Positions 50,936 through 59,378 of a stretch of 64,000 nucleotides of DNA are shown here, piece by piece. The position numbers were made by a program, and so were the translations under genes. This DNA is from Frigididesulfovibrio sp031553235 (lineage in GTDB: Bacteria > Desulfobacterota > Desulfovibrionia > Desulfovibrionales > Desulfovibrionaceae). The notes below the pieces were generated by a model. The model ran no database searches. It had not been told where the DNA came from and worked only from the letters and a program-made list of their open reading frames with translations. The DNA lies in the NCBI GenBank assembly GCA_031553235.1, contig JAVBLS010000002.1, positions 34,375 to 98,374 of the forward strand, written 5' to 3'. Positions within the stretch are counted from its first letter, which is position 1. Every line of letters starts with the position of its first letter.

Positions 50936-52183
50936 ATGGCGAAACACAGCACCATTTCCCAGTTGGATTATTCCTTTGAGCTGCGCCATGCCCTGGTGGG
51001 CGCGCAAATGTTTTTCGTGGCCTTCGGCGCCCTGGTCCTGGTGCCCCTGCTCACCGGCCTGAACTCCAGCGTGGCCATGTTCACGGCCGGGGTCGGCACC
51101 CTGGCCTACCAGGCCATCACCAGGGGCAAGGTGCCCATCTTTCTGGCCTCGTCCTTTGCCTTTATCGCGCCCATCCAGTATGGCATCCAGACTTGGGGCC
51201 TGCCCGGCACCCTCTGCGGGGTCACCGCCGCCGGGGCTTTGTATTTTGCCTTAAGTCTCCTGGTCCGCTACCGGGGCGTGGGCGCGGTCACCCGCCTGCT
51301 GCCACCTATCGTCACCGGCCCGGTGATCATGGTCATCGGCCTGTCCCTGGCGCCCGTGGCCGTGCAGATGGCCGCCGGCACCAACCCCGCCGCCGGCATC
51401 CACGAGGTCAACCAGCCCCACCTGCTCGTGGCCCTGATCTCCCTGGTCGCCACCCTGGCCGCCTCACTCCTGGGCCGGGGCTTTATCCGGCTGGTGCCGA
51501 TCATCTGCGGCATCGCGGCCGGTTATCTGGCCTCCCTGTACTTCGGCCTGGTGGATTTCGGGCCCCTGCACGCGGCCCCCTGGTTTGCCGTGCCCAAGTT
51601 CACCTTTCCTGCCTGGAACGCCGAGGCGGTGCTCTTCATGCTGCCCGTGGCCATTGCCCCGGCCATCGAGCACGTGGGCAACGTAGTGGCCATCGGTTCA
51701 ATTACCGGCCGTGACTACCTCAAGGACCCCGGCCTGCAGCGCACCTTTTTGGGCGACGCCGTCGCGACCTCGCTGGCTTCTTTTGTCGGCGGACCGCCCA
51801 ACACCACCTACGCCGAGGTTTCCGGCGGCGTGGCCCTGACCAGGGCCTTCAACCCCGGGGTCATGACCTGGGCCGCCATCTCGGCCATCTGCCTGGCCTT
51901 TGTCGGCAAGCTCGGGGCCTTTCTCAGCACCATCCCGGCCCCGGTCATGGGCGGGATCATGGTCCTGCTCTTCGGCACCATCGCCGTGGTGGGCATGAAC
52001 AGCCTAGTCCGGGCAGGCGACGACCTGATGAAGCCGCGCAACCTGGCGATCATCGCCGTGGTCCTGGTCTTTGGCCTGGGCGGCATGGAACTGAGCGCCG
52101 GGGTATTCACAGCCAAAGGCATCGGCCTGGCCGGCCTCACCGGCCTGGTGCTGAACCTGATCCTCCCCCGCGGCCGCGAGTAG
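50936..52183 (+). CDS. uraA: Uracil/xanthine permease (UraA-like, NCS2 family)
   Basis: A 415-residue membrane transporter with about 14 segments. Family marks are FGALVLVPLLTGLNSSVAMF, SSFAFIAPI, LLPPIVTGPVIMVIGLSLAPVA, AIAPAIEHVGNV (with the conserved Glu) and GGPPNTTYAEVSGGVALT. Likely substrate is uracil by proton symport. Xanthine/uric acid carriers of the same superfamily are less similar here. Terminated by a hairpin shared with the convergent gene. Confidence 0.93.
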   Translation: MAKHSTISQLDYSFELRHALVGAQMFFVAFGALVLVPLLTGLNSSVAMFTAGVGTLAYQAITRGKVPIFLASSFAFIAPIQYGIQTWGLPGTLCGVTAAGALYFALSLLVRYRGVGAVTRLLPPIVTGPVIMVIGLSLAPVAVQMAAGTNPAAGIHEVNQPHLLVALISLVATLAASLLGRGFIRLVPIICGIAAGYLASLYFGLVDFGPLHAAPWFAVPKFTFPAWNAEAVLFMLPVAIAPAIEHVGNVVAIGSITGRDYLKDPGLQRTFLGDAVATSLASFVGGPPNTTYAEVSGGVALTRAFNPGVMTWAAISAICLAFVGKLGAFLSTIPAPVMGGIMVLLFGTIAVVGMNSLVRAGDDLMKPRNLAIIAVVLVFGLGGMELSAGVFTAKGIGLAGLTGLVLNLILPRGRE

Positions 52184-52244
52184 GGGTGCCACCACTGAAT
52201 TTACAAATAAATCTAAGTAGTCCAAGCGCAAAATGCCTAAAAAC

Positions 52245-52272
52245 AAGCGGGTGGAAGTCTTTCCACCCGCTT
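52245..52272. terminator. Bidirectional terminator between uraA and the small PDE-associated gene
   Basis: A perfect 12-bp stem (AAGCGGGTGGAA, loop GTCT, TTCCACCCGCTT) lies between convergent genes, with A-rich sequence on the left giving T-rich RNA for the minus-strand transcript. Confidence 0.85.
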
Positions 52273-52293
52273 CGCACGTATTTGAAACAGGGA

Positions 52294-52866
52294 TCATGCG
52301 CAGTCGTGCTTATCCCAGGGTTCGCGATTATCGCGGGCCAGGGCGCTTTCCATGCGGACCAGGGCTTCTTTGAGCTTGCCGATCTCGTCCATTTTCAGGT
52401 TGGGGCTTTTCAGCACTTGGTAGAGCACCGCGCCGGTGCACTCGGTGGTGATCGGAAAGTCCGCGATGTAGGCCAGGGTGGGCACGATGTCGCGGGCCTG
52501 GGCGGCCCGGGCCACTTCACCGGCCTTGGCGTCCACGCCTAGGCCGTAGAACACGACCGCGCCCTTGGCGACCACGGCCAGGGTGCAGCGGCGGTCGGTG
52601 CCGTCGAGCACGGCGGCCAGGGCGGTATCCAACTCGGCCGTGCCGGCCGTGCCCAGGTCGACGACCATCAGGGCCGTGCCCGTTGCCACTTCGTCGGCCA
52701 CACCGGCCGGAGCAACGGAAATGGCGCCTTCGGCGGCCTCAAGGGAGTTGCCGGCCGTGTAGTTTTTTAGAACCACGCCTTTTTTCAGGAGTTTGCCGAG
52801 GCCGTCGCCGCAAGCGGCGATTTCGGCTTCGGGAGCCAGGACGATGATCGCTTTCTTTTCTGCCAT
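52294..52866 (-). CDS. Small protein sharing the C-terminal segment of the upstream phosphodiesterase
   Basis: A 190-residue soluble protein of no recognised family. Its end (DIVPTLAYIADFPI, then GAVLYQVLKSPNL) closely parallels the end of the phosphodiesterase encoded 12 bp upstream (DIVPTLCYATGNPI, then GAVMYQILENPNL). None of the metal-binding motifs of that superfamily are visible. It looks like a catalytically empty partner or derivative of the enzyme's C-terminal domain. SD AAAGGAA precedes ATG 52866. Confidence 0.75.
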   Translation of the reverse strand: MAEKKAIIVLAPEAEIAACGDGLGKLLKKGVVLKNYTAGNSLEAAEGAISVAPAGVADEVATGTALMVVDLGTAGTAELDTALAAVLDGTDRRCTLAVVAKGAVVFYGLGVDAKAGEVARAAQARDIVPTLAYIADFPITTECTGAVLYQVLKSPNLKMDEIGKLKEALVRMESALARDNREPWDKHDCA

Positions 52867-52877
52867 GATGAATTCCT

Positions 52878-54764
52878 TTATTTCACTAAATTGGGATTTT
52901 CGAGGATCTGATACATAACCGCACCTTCGGCGTCGTCCGGAATGGGGTTGCCGGTGGCGTAGCACAGGGTGGGCACGATGTCGGCCAGCCAGCGCGGACG
53001 CGTGTAGGTGAAGCCTTTTTTCACGTTCGGGCCCCTGAAGAGCAGAATGTTCTTCAGGCTGCCGCAGCCGGACTCGCCGGTGGGGAAGCCGTAGCCGTGC
53101 TCGGCCATATATTCGGGCTTCAGGGCGTAGACCACATCGCCGGCCTGAGCGCCGCCCATGCCGAAGACCTGGGCGTCTTCCTTGCGCACGGCCAGCAGCA
53201 CCGGGCGCTCGCCGGTCTCGGGGTGCTTGTAGTCCATCAGGGCGTCGATGATCTGGCCGCGGACCTTTTCATAGTCGGCGGCCTCGACGATGCCGTTGGG
53301 ATATTTGTCCTTCAGGTTCACGTACACGAACATGTAGCGCTGGGGAATGGCCACGGACTTGCTCGGGTCAAGCACGTAGTTGAAGCCCTCAGACTCTTCG
53401 TAGATTTCCCAATAGTTTTCGCTCTTCTTGGGCTCGTAGCTGCATAGGCCCTTGGACTTCAGGGCCTCGGCCGTGTTCAGGATCGGGCCGATTGGCGTGG
53501 CCCCGTGGTCGGAACACAGGCAGACCAAGGTGTCGTCGCCGAAAATCTCCATCATCTTGCCGAGCATGCGGTCTTCGATCTGGTAGATCTTGCGCTCCAT
53601 GTCGTATGCTTTTTTGCGGACGTTCTCGTCCTTGCTGTCCATGTCGCCCAGCCAGCCGTGGTAGAACCAGTCGATGGGGTGGGAGTGCATATAGAAGAGA
53701 TCCCAGTCGGCGTTGGCCTTGATCACGCTTGTCGCCACATTGATCAGCCAGTCGGAATGGTACTGGGCCACTTCGACCACGGTGTCCATGTCGAGCACGC
53801 CGTGGATGAAGCCCACCAGACCGATGTCGTTGCAGATCACGTCCTTGGAGAAATCGATGACTTGGGCGGCTTCCGGCGGCCAGACAAAGCCGGTGTGACC
53901 GGAAATGCCGGTGACATAAAGCTTGAAGTCCTCGGCATCATCGGAAAGTTCCATCAGCTTGCAGCGGAAGGTGCCCTTTTCCATGCGGCCGTCTTCCTTG
54001 ACCTTGAACGTATGCTGTACCGGGCCGCTCCACTCGCCTTTCTTGATGGTAAAGAAGGCCTTGGAGTAATCCTTCTCCGGGCAGACGGCAAAAGAATCGA
54101 AGCCGTCGTCGCCGCTCTCCCAGCACAGGCCGTACCAGGTCTGGTTTTCCACCGGGGTCATGGATTCTTTGAAGGCCATTTCCACGGTGAACTCCAGAGG
54201 TTCATCGCACTCAGGCAGGTTTTTCCAGCCCTTGGCGTTGTCGAAACGGGCCTGTACGCCCAGGGGGAAGAAATCCGAGGAAATGACACTTTCGGAAGCC
54301 AGAAATTCTCGGTGGGCATTACCCTCTTCCATCCAGCGGGTTTCGGCCGGGGAGATGCCCTCACCCATGACCATGACGCCGTTCTTCATTTTGCTCGGCC
54401 AGGCCATGGGATAGTTGACCACAAGACACTTCTTGCCTTCCTTGTCCCAGCGGTCCCAGATGGTCTGGGCGGTGAGAATCGAAGAACCGAAGGCCTGCAC
54501 GGTATTCTTGTGTTCCAGGCTGCGCCCTTCCACGTAGTAGTAATAGTCTTCCACGCCGTGGGTGCGCGGGTAGGCGCCGGTGCAGATGGTCGCCCAGGAG
54601 GGCGGCGTGACCGTGGGCAGGTTGTAGCCCTCGGTCATGTAGCTGCCGCTCTCTTTGAACTTCTTGAAGTTCGGCAGCGCGCCCTCGGCAATCAGGGCTT
54701 CCAGGCGTTTGGGGATGGCGCAGTCAAACCCGAGCAGGGCGGCGCGCTTGGCTTTAGCGGTCAT
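52878..54764 (-). CDS. Alkaline-phosphatase-superfamily phosphodiesterase/hydrolase
   Basis: A 628-residue hydrolase of the type I phosphodiesterase/nucleotide pyrophosphatase group. It has the first metal aspartate in LLGFDCAIP (residue 14), the nucleophile region TVTPPSWATICTGAYPRTHG (likely Thr59), a large insertion (~150-370), the zinc region HSHPIDWFYHGW, and LVCLCSDHGATPI. Where relatives usually have a His before the final glycine-proline turn, this protein reads GESGCGSLKNILLFRGPNVKKG, so that ligand may be Cys or lost. No signal peptide: cytoplasmic. Start ATG 54764 with GGAGA. Substrate unknown. Confidence 0.85.
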   Translation of the reverse strand: MTAKAKRAALLGFDCAIPKRLEALIAEGALPNFKKFKESGSYMTEGYNLPTVTPPSWATICTGAYPRTHGVEDYYYYVEGRSLEHKNTVQAFGSSILTAQTIWDRWDKEGKKCLVVNYPMAWPSKMKNGVMVMGEGISPAETRWMEEGNAHREFLASESVISSDFFPLGVQARFDNAKGWKNLPECDEPLEFTVEMAFKESMTPVENQTWYGLCWESGDDGFDSFAVCPEKDYSKAFFTIKKGEWSGPVQHTFKVKEDGRMEKGTFRCKLMELSDDAEDFKLYVTGISGHTGFVWPPEAAQVIDFSKDVICNDIGLVGFIHGVLDMDTVVEVAQYHSDWLINVATSVIKANADWDLFYMHSHPIDWFYHGWLGDMDSKDENVRKKAYDMERKIYQIEDRMLGKMMEIFGDDTLVCLCSDHGATPIGPILNTAEALKSKGLCSYEPKKSENYWEIYEESEGFNYVLDPSKSVAIPQRYMFVYVNLKDKYPNGIVEAADYEKVRGQIIDALMDYKHPETGERPVLLAVRKEDAQVFGMGGAQAGDVVYALKPEYMAEHGYGFPTGESGCGSLKNILLFRGPNVKKGFTYTRPRWLADIVPTLCYATGNPIPDDAEGAVMYQILENPNLVK

Positions 54765-54897
54765 GATTTGTCTCCAGAGTAAGGTGTATGTGCCAATGCG
54801 ATCGATGGGCCGGCAATCTGCCGCTTTCAAAAAACGGGCCATTGTGAATTTTTGCGCACAACGCGGATTTGCCGCTTTTTCCAAGACATTTTCGTCA

Positions 54898-55009
54898 CCA
54901 AAAAAGCGACATATATGACGTTTTTTGGCATAAAAAATAAAAAAACTGTGATTTAGTGCCAATAACAATATGGCGATAGATATGTCGCAAATTACGATCA
55001 TTCCGACAT
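54898..55009. promoter_or_regulatory. Control region between the phosphodiesterase and the BCCT pseudogene, with GCGACA/TGTCGC sites
   Basis: The gap 54765-55261 has no gene. GCGACAT at 54906-54912 sits inside CCAAAAAA...TTTTTTGG arms (54898-54928). TGTCGC follows at 54983-54988 and CGACAT at 55004-55009. The same hexamers recur at 61279, 62934 and 63045. The 54930-54960 stretch is strongly A/T-rich and probably holds the phosphodiesterase promoter. No -24/-12 element was found here. Confidence 0.5.
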
Positions 55010-55261
55010 AACTCGGAGTCGCCTCGTTCCATTCGGGCGTCGTGCCGGCAGGGCTCTCCAAGGAAGCTGCATTGGCCCGGAAAGCGGCAACAGGCCAATA
55101 GAAATATATCTTCCGGCTTGCCGACTGTGACAAACAGCACAATAGGTGCACAGCGCCCGCGCCGATGCATATCGGCCGCGCCCCCCGGCAGACGACGGCC
55201 ACCGGAACACTCTGCGGCCCGCGCGGGCGTGCCGCGGTGAACCGGAAGCACTCACTGACCA

Positions 55262-56020
55262 TTGAGTTTTATAGCTCAAAATGCTTTCTCGGATTCAGAA
55301 AAAGATCTTCGTCCCATGTGGGAAGCGGTTGTTCCTACCGCCCTGGTCATCGCAGTTCTTTGTGTGGTCATCTGCATGCAGCCCGACCAAAGCCGGAAGA
55401 TGCCGGGCGACACCTTTGCCTTCATTCCCAAGAACTTGGGCGCAGGCTGTCCGTGGTTTAACCTCTTCCTGACCGGACTGGATCTGCTTTTCATTTTCAG
55501 CCGCCACGGCAATGTGAAATTCGGAGCAAAAGACGAAGCCCCGGCTTTCAGCAACGGCAAATGGATTTCCATGATGTTTTGCGCGGGCGTGGCCGGCGCG
55601 GCGATGTTCTGATCCATCGCAGACCCCCTGTACGACCTGAACGGTCCACCCATGAACGTCACGCCGCTGTCGCCGGCAGCCTTCCACTACGCGACCTCAT
55701 ACGTGCTCTTTCACTGGGACGCCTCTACCTGGGTCTGGTATGTCATCTGCGCTCTGCCCATCTGCTACATGTACTATAAAAAGCGCGGCACCCCTGCTCT
55801 GCGCCTTTCGGCGGCCGGCAAAAAAGGTATCGGCAAGTGCGCCGGCGGCCCTGTGAGCACGGCCATCGGCATCTTTTTCTGCATCGGCCTGATTGCCGGC
55901 AACACGGCGATCATGGGCATCTCCATTCCCATTATGGCCGACGCCTGCATGATTCTGGTAATCATCCCGCTGCTCCTCTCGCTGATAAAATGCTTCGTAC
56001 GGAAGACCCCGTGGCCCTAA
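55262..56020 (+). pseudogene. BCCT-family transporter remnant with in-frame TGA
   Basis: A reading frame with BCCT (betaine/carnitine/choline transporter) features: LFIFSRHGNVKFGAKDEAPAF, then ISMMFCAGVAGAAMF, TGA, SIADPLYDLNGPP, then HWDASTWVWYVICALPICYMY. The TGA (55610-55612) falls at the tryptophan conserved in FW(G/S)xxEP. Both halves are in the same frame. The total is only ~250 codons against 500 or more in the family, and the last part jumps from a TM5-like to a TM12-like segment, suggesting an internal deletion. The start is uncertain (TTG 55262, no clear SD). Confidence 0.75.
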
Positions 56021-56178
56021 AGCACCAGGAGATCCGGAAGGCCATGGAGTCTCGGGATACCCTGCGGCCTCAAAAGCCGCGGGAGGCCCGGAAATCCCAG
56101 ACCCTTCCGGGCATAGACGCGGCCTAAGACTCTGTCGCGGCGTTCCGGAAAAACCGCCAACCCGCATGTCGCTCAAGG

Positions 56179-56213
56179 CCCGGAGGACACATGCCCTCCG
56201 GGTTTCGCTTTTT
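56179..56213 (+). terminator. Terminator after the BCCT remnant
   Basis: CCCGGAGG (56179-56186) pairs with CCTCCGGG (56195-56202) and is followed by TTTCGCTTTTT. It is a good intrinsic terminator on the plus strand, about 160 bases beyond the last BCCT codon. A second hairpin, CCCCACCGG/CCGGTGGGG, lies at 56330-56363. Between them, 56213-56238 carries TGTCGCGGCCGCGAC and another TGTCGC. Confidence 0.8.
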
Positions 56214-56411
56214 GTCGCGGCCGCGACGATTTTGTCGCATTGCGGTCCACAGGAAAAGCAGCAGCGCGCCCCGGCAGGAATCGGCACCCGGGCCTACCCG
56301 CGAGCCGGCCGCACACCCGCAAAAGGAAACCCCACCGGAAGGCTGCCTGCCGTCCCGGTGGGGTGTTCGTCATCACGGCGCAGGACTTACCCGGGCCCGA
56401 CTGTTCCTAGC

Positions 56412-56534
56412 GCAATTTTACTTTGAAATTGTCTATGAAGCCATATTGCCGTCGGGCTCCTGAACGCGCCCGCAAGCTGCCGGCCGCTTGCGCGTCCGTC
56501 AGAGCAGATGAACATCGAAAATGCTCATCTGCTC
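56412..56534 (+). repeat. Structured intergenic repeat, copy B
   Basis: Begins GCAATTTTACTTTGAAATTG, then TCTATGAAGCCATATTGCCG, matching copies A and C. Second hairpin CGCAAG/CTTGCG (56471-56492). The third is a perfect 10-bp stem GAGCAGATGA/TCATCTGCTC (56502-56511, 56525-56534). The last stem ends just before the stop of the minus-strand binding-protein gene, where it may act as that operon's terminator. Confidence 0.75.
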
Positions 56535-56539
56535 CAGAC

Positions 56540-57616
56540 CTACTTCCAGTCCGGAACGGGCTGCTGCACCAGCTTCAGAAACTTGTCTGTGTTGATGTGG
56601 GCGTCCTTGAACTTCTGCACTTCTTTCGGGCTGAAACGGCCGACGGAGGCAAAGAAGTCGGCCACGGCGAACTGCCACTTGTCGGCCTGAGATTCGCCCT
56701 TGGAGCCGTCAAGCAGGGCCATGGACTCTTCATAGGACCAGCGTGGGTGAATGATGATATCCTGCTTCGCTTCTTCGGCGGTCATCTTGATGCCGGCGAA
56801 GTCGTTCATATACTGCTGGTATTCCTTGATGATGCGATCGCTCGGGCCCTCTTCGGCCAGCATCTTGGAAGTACGGAAGAACACTCGCAGGAACTTGGCC
56901 ACCAGTTCGGGGTTTTTGTCGCACCAATCTTTATCGCCCACAATGGAGGACACAGTCACGCAGTCCATGTCGTTCATGTCGCCGGCCACGGGCCAACCGC
57001 GGGAATCGGCGGCAAAAGTGAAGGGGGACCACAAGCAGGCGGCGTCGCCGATGCCCTTTTCAAAGGCCGGAATGGCCGAGGGCTGCTCCATGTTCACCAG
57101 GGTCACGTCTTCGGGCTTCAGGCCGAGAATTTCCAACCACTTGCCGACCATGTAGTGCACCGTGGTCTGTGAGGTGTAAAGAATCTTCATGCCTTTGACG
57201 GTTTCCGGGCTGCCCAGCACATTGGGGTACTTGGGGTTGTAGCCTTTGATCTTGGCAGCCGGGCTGTCCGGGCGCAGATAGAGCGCGTGCACTTTGCCTT
57301 CGCTGATAATCGGAGCCACGGCGTAAATTTTGTAGCGGATGCCGCCCACCAGCTGGCCGCCCACTCCGGTGGAACCCAGCACCCATTCTTTGGCGGGCAG
57401 AGCTTCCATCTGGGCCGGGCCGCTGCTGAAGAGGATCATCTGAATGTCCAGGCCCTCTTCTTTGTCCCAACCCATTTTTTTGGCGTACCAGATGTTGAAG
57501 CCCGGAGATTCGTCCATCCAGCAGGTGGGAATTTTGACCAGTTCCGCCGCCGTAGCGCCGGAAGCCAGGGCCAGGGCCAGGACGGCGGCCAGGGCCAGAG
57601 AGAAAAGCTTTTTCAT
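56540..57616 (-). CDS. Periplasmic substrate-binding protein (NMT1/SsuA/TauA-like)
   Basis: A 358-residue secreted protein with a classic signal peptide (MKKLFSLALAAVLALALASG, cleavage near ATA-AE). The mature part has the NMT1/THI5-like pattern: IPTCWMDESPGFNIWYAKKMGWDKEEGLD, then LGSTGVGGQLVGG and a hinge around the PEDVTLVNMEQPSAIPAFEKG segment. Relatives bind sulfonates, taurine, nitrate or pyrimidine precursors; the ligand cannot be told here. Last gene of a five-gene transporter operon. Confidence 0.88.
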   Translation of the reverse strand: MKKLFSLALAAVLALALASGATAAELVKIPTCWMDESPGFNIWYAKKMGWDKEEGLDIQMILFSSGPAQMEALPAKEWVLGSTGVGGQLVGGIRYKIYAVAPIISEGKVHALYLRPDSPAAKIKGYNPKYPNVLGSPETVKGMKILYTSQTTVHYMVGKWLEILGLKPEDVTLVNMEQPSAIPAFEKGIGDAACLWSPFTFAADSRGWPVAGDMNDMDCVTVSSIVGDKDWCDKNPELVAKFLRVFFRTSKMLAEEGPSDRIIKEYQQYMNDFAGIKMTAEEAKQDIIIHPRWSYEESMALLDGSKGESQADKWQFAVADFFASVGRFSPKEVQKFKDAHINTDKFLKLVQQPVPDWK

Positions 57617-57674
57617 GCACGTCTCCTGATGTAACCGGTTGAGTGAAACAAATGGGATACCAACAGGGCCGGCG

Positions 57675-58439
57675 CTACAGCGTCAGCCTTTGCTCTTCCG
57701 TTATGGTATTGCGCAGTTCCAGAAACTTGATGTCCATGTTGTCGCGCGGCCGGGGCAGGGGAATGTCGTAGCTGTGCCTCACATGGCCCGGCAACTTGCC
57801 TTCCATGGTCACGATCCTGTCGGCCAGCAGAATGGCTTCATCGATGTTGTTGGTCACGAAGATCATGGTCCGTTTTTCCATGTGCCAGATGCGCTCGGTC
57901 TCCTGCTCCATAAAGAAACGGGTCTGCGCGTCCAACTGGCCGAAAGGCTCGTCCAGGAGCATGACCGTGGGGTTCAGGGCATAGGCCCGGGCGATGCCCA
58001 CGCGCTGCTTCATGCCGCCCGAAAGCTGGTGCGGGTAATAGCTCTCAAAGCCCTTCAGGCCGACCAGATCCAGCCAGTAGTGGGCGACATCTTTACATTC
58101 CTTGACAGGCAAGCCCTTGGTGCGCAGCCCCAGTTCCACGTTATTGTACACCGTTTCCCAGGGGAAAAGCATATAGCTCTGGAACACCAGGCCCCGGTCG
58201 GGACCGGCGCCGGTGATCGGTTTGCCGTCCAGGGTCACCGCACCCGTGGTGGGGGTTTCCAGCCCGGCGATGATGCGCAGCAATGTGCTTTTGCCGCATT
58301 GTCCCGGGCCAAGAATAACCAGGAATTCCTGATCGTGGACCTCAAGGGAAACATCCTTGAGCACGGGAACGAGATGGGTTCCCTTCTGCACGAATGTTTT
58401 GCCGACGTTGTCGCAGACGATTTTGCTCGTGGAAGACAC
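57675..58439 (-). CDS. ABC transporter ATPase 1 (canonical signature, altered P-loop and H-loop)
   Basis: A 254-residue SsuB/TauB-like ATPase. Signature LSGGMKQR (residues 139-146) and Walker B LLLDEPFGQLD-like MLLDEPFGQLD (Glu164) are intact. The P-loop reads GPGQCGKST (44-52), with Gln where the second conserved Gly belongs, and the switch histidine is Asn197 in FVTNNIDEA. It probably pairs with ATPase 2 of the same operon, which has the opposite set of changes. Start GTG 58439 with SD AAGGAG. Confidence 0.88.
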   Translation of the reverse strand: MSSTSKIVCDNVGKTFVQKGTHLVPVLKDVSLEVHDQEFLVILGPGQCGKSTLLRIIAGLETPTTGAVTLDGKPITGAGPDRGLVFQSYMLFPWETVYNNVELGLRTKGLPVKECKDVAHYWLDLVGLKGFESYYPHQLSGGMKQRVGIARAYALNPTVMLLDEPFGQLDAQTRFFMEQETERIWHMEKRTMIFVTNNIDEAILLADRIVTMEGKLPGHVRHSYDIPLPRPRDNMDIKFLELRNTITEEQRLTL

Positions 58440-58470
58440 GGAAGACTCCTTGGGTAGACGCCGCGGCGCT

Positions 58471-59376
58471 CTACAGATTTTCGATTTCCCGCTGCCAGGG
58501 GCAGAGCTTGCCGCTGAGGAATTCCATTCCCTGCGTAAAAATCAGGGAGATGATCGTAATCACCACCATGCCGCCGATGATCATGGCCGGGTCGGAGAGT
58601 TTCATGCCTTGGGTGATGATGAAGCCCAGGCCGGAGCGGGCGTTGACCAGTTCGGCAGCGACCACCGAGGTCCAGGCGCTGGACATGGCGATCTGCAGAC
58701 CGGCGGTGATGGCCGGCAGAGCCCCGGGAATGCAGACCCGGCGAATCTCCACCCAACGGCTGCCGCCCATGGTCCGCACCACGTCATAGAGTTCCGGCTC
58801 GATGAGCTGTACGCTGTTGAAAGAGTTAAGCACCACCGGCACAAATGAACCGATGACGATGATGAAAATCTTCGGGGCTTCGCCGATGCCGAACCAGAGA
58901 ATGGCCACGGAAATCCAAGCCAAGGGGGGCATGGGTTTGAACATGTCGAAAAGCGGCTTCACAATGGCCCTGGTCGTGGGGCTGAAGGCCATGGCCAGGC
59001 CCATGGGCAGGCCGATACCCACGGCGACGCAAAAGCCCAGCAGCACCCGCGAGGTACTGACCCAGATATGCTGCCACAGGGTCATGCCGGCCAGGCTGTT
59101 GGTCGCCAGATCCTGCAGGCCTGCAACAACTTGGAAAGGTGAAGCCAAGGCGCTGGAGCCGAAGAGGTTCGACACGGCCGCCCAGTGCCAGAGAGCGAAG
59201 AAACCCAGGACTGAAACGGTGTGCATGAAATACTGGCTGTGCAGAATGCTCCGCAGGGTGATGGGCGTATCGTTGGTCCGAACGACGACCTCGTTGCAGA
59301 CGTTCTCTCCGCCGCCCTGCTCTTCCGTCGTCGCGGCCGCGGTCTGGTTCATGATGTTGGTGGTTGCATCGCTCAC
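58471..59376 (-). CDS. ABC transporter permease 1 (SsuC/TauC-like)
   Basis: A 301-residue inner-membrane permease with a ~45-residue polar N-terminal extension, then six or so segments. It has the BPD_transp_1 EAA-type loop VVRTMGGSRWVEIRRVCIPGALPAITAGLQ. The start is GTG 59376, whose SD AGGAGG overlaps the end of permease 2, indicating coupled translation. It differs clearly from permease 2, so the channel is probably a heterodimer. Confidence 0.9.
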   Translation of the reverse strand: MSDATTNIMNQTAAATTEEQGGGENVCNEVVVRTNDTPITLRSILHSQYFMHTVSVLGFFALWHWAAVSNLFGSSALASPFQVVAGLQDLATNSLAGMTLWQHIWVSTSRVLLGFCVAVGIGLPMGLAMAFSPTTRAIVKPLFDMFKPMPPLAWISVAILWFGIGEAPKIFIIVIGSFVPVVLNSFNSVQLIEPELYDVVRTMGGSRWVEIRRVCIPGALPAITAGLQIAMSSAWTSVVAAELVNARSGLGFIITQGMKLSDPAMIIGGMVVITIISLIFTQGMEFLSGKLCPWQREIENL

Positions 59377-59378
59377 GG

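Noticed and set aside
55607..55640. TGA in the BCCT frame as a selenocysteine codon
   Set aside because: The family needs Trp here, no Cys/Sec homologue is known to me, and the sequence after TGA offers only a tiny GACC/GGTC pairing, not a convincing SECIS hairpin. The frame is also truncated.
56213..56238. TGTCGCGGCCGCGAC and TGTCGC between two hairpins as another regulon operator
   Set aside because: No gene start follows within a plausible distance on either strand, so it is not counted as a functional site.
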